A stretch of 8,736 bases of DNA from Lachnospiraceae bacterium UBA7188. Lineage in GTDB: Bacteria; Bacillota; Clostridia; Lachnospirales; Lachnospiraceae. The stretch is from positions 4,930 through 13,665 of the forward strand of contig DKVC01000217.1 in the NCBI GenBank assembly GCA_002490995.1, read 5' to 3'. The notes under the pieces are model-generated. The model had not been told where the DNA came from. It was given only the letters and a program-made list of their open reading frames with translations, and ran no database searches. Below, one piece after another: positions 6,535 through 8,736 of the stretch (its first letter is position 1; each line of letters begins with the position of its first letter). The translations under genes were made by a program, and so were the position numbers.

Positions 6535-7640
6535 CAGTCCAGATAATCCTTCAGCTTTCTGCTGCGGCTGGGATGGCGCAGTTTGCGGAGCGCCTTCGCC
6601 TCAATCTGGCGGATACGCTCACGGGTCACCTTAAATTCCTTTCCCACTTCTTCCAGCGTGCGGGCACGGCCATCGTCCAGCCCAAAGCGCAGACGCAGAA
6701 CCTTCTGCTCCCGCTCCGTCAGTGTACCCAGCACCTCCACCAGCTGCTCTTTCAGCAGAGTAAAAGCAGCCGCATCCGCAGGCACAGGCACCTTGTCATC
6801 CTCAATGAAATCTCCCAGATGGCTGTCCTCCTCCTCTCCGATAGGCGTCTCCATGGATACAGGCTCCTGGCTGATCTTCAGGATTTCCCGAACCCTGTCC
6901 ACAGGCATATTCATCTCCTCGGCAATCTCTTCCGGGGTAGGTTCACGCCCCAGTTCCTGAAGCAGCTGTCTGCTGACACGGATCAGTTTGTTGATGGTCT
7001 CAACCATATGAACGGGAATTCGTATGGTTCTCGCCTGATCTGCGATAGCCCTGGTGATGGCCTGCCGAATCCACCAGGTAGCATAGGTGGAGAATTTGTA
7101 ACCTTTTCTGTAGTCAAACTTTTCCACAGCCTTGATCAGTCCCAGGTTTCCTTCCTGGATGAGGTCGAGAAACAGCATTCCGCGGCCCACATAACGCTTT
7201 GCAATACTGACCACCAGACGCAGGTTCGCCTCCGCCAGACGTTTCTTCGCATCCTGGTCCCCCAGTTCCATCCGCTGCGCCAGCTCGATTTCCTCATCCG
7301 CAGACAGCAGAGGCACCTTGCCGATCTCCTTCAGGTACATGCGGACCGGATCCTCCAGGCTGATACCGTCGGGTATGGTGAGGTCCAGGTTTTCCACGTC
7401 CACATCGTCCTCGTCCGTGAGGATGATATCGTCCACCACCTCATCGTCCGTAATCCGGAGCACATCTACATTGCTCTGCTCCAGCGCATCCAGAATCTTC
7501 TCGAACTGTTCCTCTTCCAAAGGCATATCCGCAAAAAAGTCACTGATTTCCTGATATTCCAGTACGTTTTTCTTCTTTTTGGCCATGTTCAGGAGTTCTT
7601 TAATTTTCTCCTCAAATTTTGCCCGTGTGTTTTCATCCAT
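6534..7640 (-). CDS. rpoD: Primary RNA polymerase sigma factor (RpoD/SigA)
   Basis: A 368-residue vegetative sigma factor that directs RNA polymerase to TTGACA/TATAAT promoters such as the one at 96-123. Residues 1-80 are an acidic region 1.1. Region 1.2 begins at DPVRMYLKEIG (97-107). Region 2 spans about 138-210, with NLRLVVSIAKRY, the core-binding DLIQEGNLGL (159-168) and the -10 melting and recognition segment YKFSTYATWWIRQAI (181-195). Region 3 follows to about 290. Region 4.2 carries the -35 helix-turn-helix (TLEEVGKEFKV, 328-338, then RERIRQIE). Length suits the short Firmicute SigA type.

ATG 7640 (MDENT) matches the usual family start. GGAAGG (7655-7660) is rather far at 14 nt. ATG 7685 in frame has no proper spacing. 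It follows dnaG by about 100 bp and overlaps trmK. Confidence 0.98.
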   Translation of the reverse strand: MDENTRAKFEEKIKELLNMAKKKKNVLEYQEISDFFADMPLEEEQFEKILDALEQSNVDVLRITDDEVVDDIILTDEDDVDVENLDLTIPDGISLEDPVRMYLKEIGKVPLLSADEEIELAQRMELGDQDAKKRLAEANLRLVVSIAKRYVGRGMLFLDLIQEGNLGLIKAVEKFDYRKGYKFSTYATWWIRQAITRAIADQARTIRIPVHMVETINKLIRVSRQLLQELGREPTPEEIAEEMNMPVDRVREILKISQEPVSMETPIGEEEDSHLGDFIEDDKVPVPADAAAFTLLKEQLVEVLGTLTEREQKVLRLRFGLDDGRARTLEEVGKEFKVTRERIRQIEAKALRKLRHPSRSRKLKDYLD

Positions 7641-7738
7641 TGTAGTGATTCCATCCTTCCCCGGGTGGTATCTTCCCGTTACCATTCCCCTATTTATTTT
7701 ATCAGCTACATTCGTTTAAGGTTACCAATATCTTAACC

Positions 7739-8736
7739 CTAATCCAGGGAAATATGCGCTTTTGCCAGCTCTTCCAGCGCTTTCTTGCCCTCTATGGCCT
7801 GTGTAAGCGCACTGACATCCGTTCCCATCTGCGATACATGATATTCATAACTGTTCTTTTTCACGGAGAGCAGAATATCCCGAAACGCTTTCTCTTTCTC
7901 CTGCTCCGTATCCAGCACCGGAAGATTTGCCGAAAAAAGCGCCGCGGCTTCCCGCTGCTCCTCTTCCTCCTCGAACATGCTGATGATGCCAGCCGGCTGA
8001 AAGGCTCCCTCCTCCAGTTCCCGAAACAGCCTCTCTGCCACCCGCTGACACACACCTTCCGTAAAATCCCGGGCAGAGATATATTTCTTTATCTTTCCGT
8101 ACAGTCCAGGCTTGTCCGCAATCCAGGTGAGCAGAAGGCTCTGGGCACGCTTCGCCTTGTCCTGGGCAGTGTTCTTTGGGCGGACACCTGATTTGGGGCG
8201 CTCCACGGGTCTGGCAAGCCCGGTCTGTGCCGCATAGCCCAGAACCAGCTTCCGCAGATTTTCCACGCCGATATAGTATTTCTCCGCCACCGCCTGAAGG
8301 TAATTGTCCCTTTCCACTTCCTCTGAAAAGGTACAAAGCTTCCTGGCAATCTCCCGGTGAAACTTTGTCTTCTCCTCCGGATCTTCCATATGAAACTGAC
8401 TCTCCAGAATCCTGATTTCAAAGAAAAAGCTGTTCTCCGCCTGGCGAATCCTCTCCTCAAAAGCCTCCCGTCCCAGCGCTTTCATGAATTCATCCGGATC
8501 CTTGTAGGGCTGCATATTAATGACTTTTCCGGTCAATCCGGCTTCCCGCAGAATGCCGATGCCCCGCAGCGCTGCCTTGACTCCGGCGCCGTCACTGTCA
8601 TAAGCCAGCAGTACATTGTCCGTATATCTTCGAAGCAGGGCTGCCTGTTCTGCCGTGAAAGCCGTCCCCAGAGATGCGACTGCCTGGGTGAAGCCCGCCT
8701 GATGCATGGCAATCACATCCATATAGCCCTCGCACA
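7739..8736 (-). CDS. dnaG: DNA primase, C-terminal part (5' end beyond window)
   Basis: The last 332 residues of DnaG, which makes RNA primers at the replication fork. The frame stays open to the window edge and reads CEGYMDVIAMHQAGF there, the Toprim glutamate motif (E in EGYMD). The Toprim metal-binding LAYDSDGAG follows about 40 residues later, then KDPDEFM. The rest is the helical C-terminal region that contacts DnaB helicase, with low sequence conservation as usual.

The zinc-binding domain and the first half of the catalytic core lie outside the window. No terminator is seen between its TAG and rpoD, which fits the dnaG-rpoD macromolecular synthesis operon. Confidence 0.97.
   Translation of the reverse strand, partial: CEGYMDVIAMHQAGFTQAVASLGTAFTAEQAALLRRYTDNVLLAYDSDGAGVKAALRGIGILREAGLTGKVINMQPYKDPDEFMKALGREAFEERIRQAENSFFFEIRILESQFHMEDPEEKTKFHREIARKLCTFSEEVERDNYLQAVAEKYYIGVENLRKLVLGYAAQTGLARPVERPKSGVRPKNTAQDKAKRAQSLLLTWIADKPGLYGKIKKYISARDFTEGVCQRVAERLFRELEEGAFQPAGIISMFEEEEEQREAAALFSANLPVLDTEQEKEKAFRDILLSVKKNSYEYHVSQMGTDVSALTQAIEGKKALEELAKAHISLD

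Noticed and set aside
6528..7736. A 402-codon open frame on the + strand opposite rpoD.
   Set aside because: rpoD on the other strand is unmistakable. The antisense frame has no family-like sequence and is His/Leu/Gln-rich, as expected for a shadow of a biased coding strand.

Overview
The window looks like the chromosome of an anaerobic Firmicute, most likely a Lachnospiraceae-type Clostridium. The grounds are the dnaG-rpoD-trmK order, the style of the RpoD and TrmK proteins, moderate GC content, strong Shine-Dalgarno sites and a preQ1-type riboswitch in front of a queuosine-salvage gene pair. I name no species.

Left part, + strand (1-1740). The window opens in the last bases of a tRNA gene, followed by a strong intrinsic terminator. 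A textbook promoter (96-123) then drives a leader that resembles a preQ1-I riboswitch with an extra hairpin. The leader precedes a radical SAM protein of the queuine lyase (QueL) type and a YhhQ/DUF165 queuosine-precursor transporter, spaced 1 nt apart. The three parts make a coherent module: import of a queuosine precursor, conversion to preQ1, and sensing of preQ1 by the leader. A perfect 15-bp hairpin (1695-1738) separates it from the convergent minus-strand genes.

Right part, - strand (1765-8736), read from right to left. The order is dnaG (truncated at the window edge), rpoD (primary sigma factor), trmK (tRNA m1A22 methyltransferase), a nucleoside-kinase-like protein with a threonyl-tRNA-synthetase-like N-terminal half, proC, and a DHDPS/NAL-superfamily aldolase-like protein. 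The dnaG-rpoD part is the conserved macromolecular synthesis operon, and rpoD and trmK overlap by one base. Gaps further down are 67-122 bp without clear terminators, so the run may be one transcriptional unit or a few nested ones.

The most notable points are the queuosine salvage module with its hairpin-bearing riboswitch, and a 57-bp in-frame tandem repeat that inserts about 80 low-complexity residues between the catalytic and C-terminal domains of TrmK. The aldolase-like protein keeps the Tyr/Lys catalytic pair at the right spacing but lacks the DHDPS substrate-binding Arg and GTTGE loop, so its substrate is open. No phage, IS element or CRISPR array is visible.
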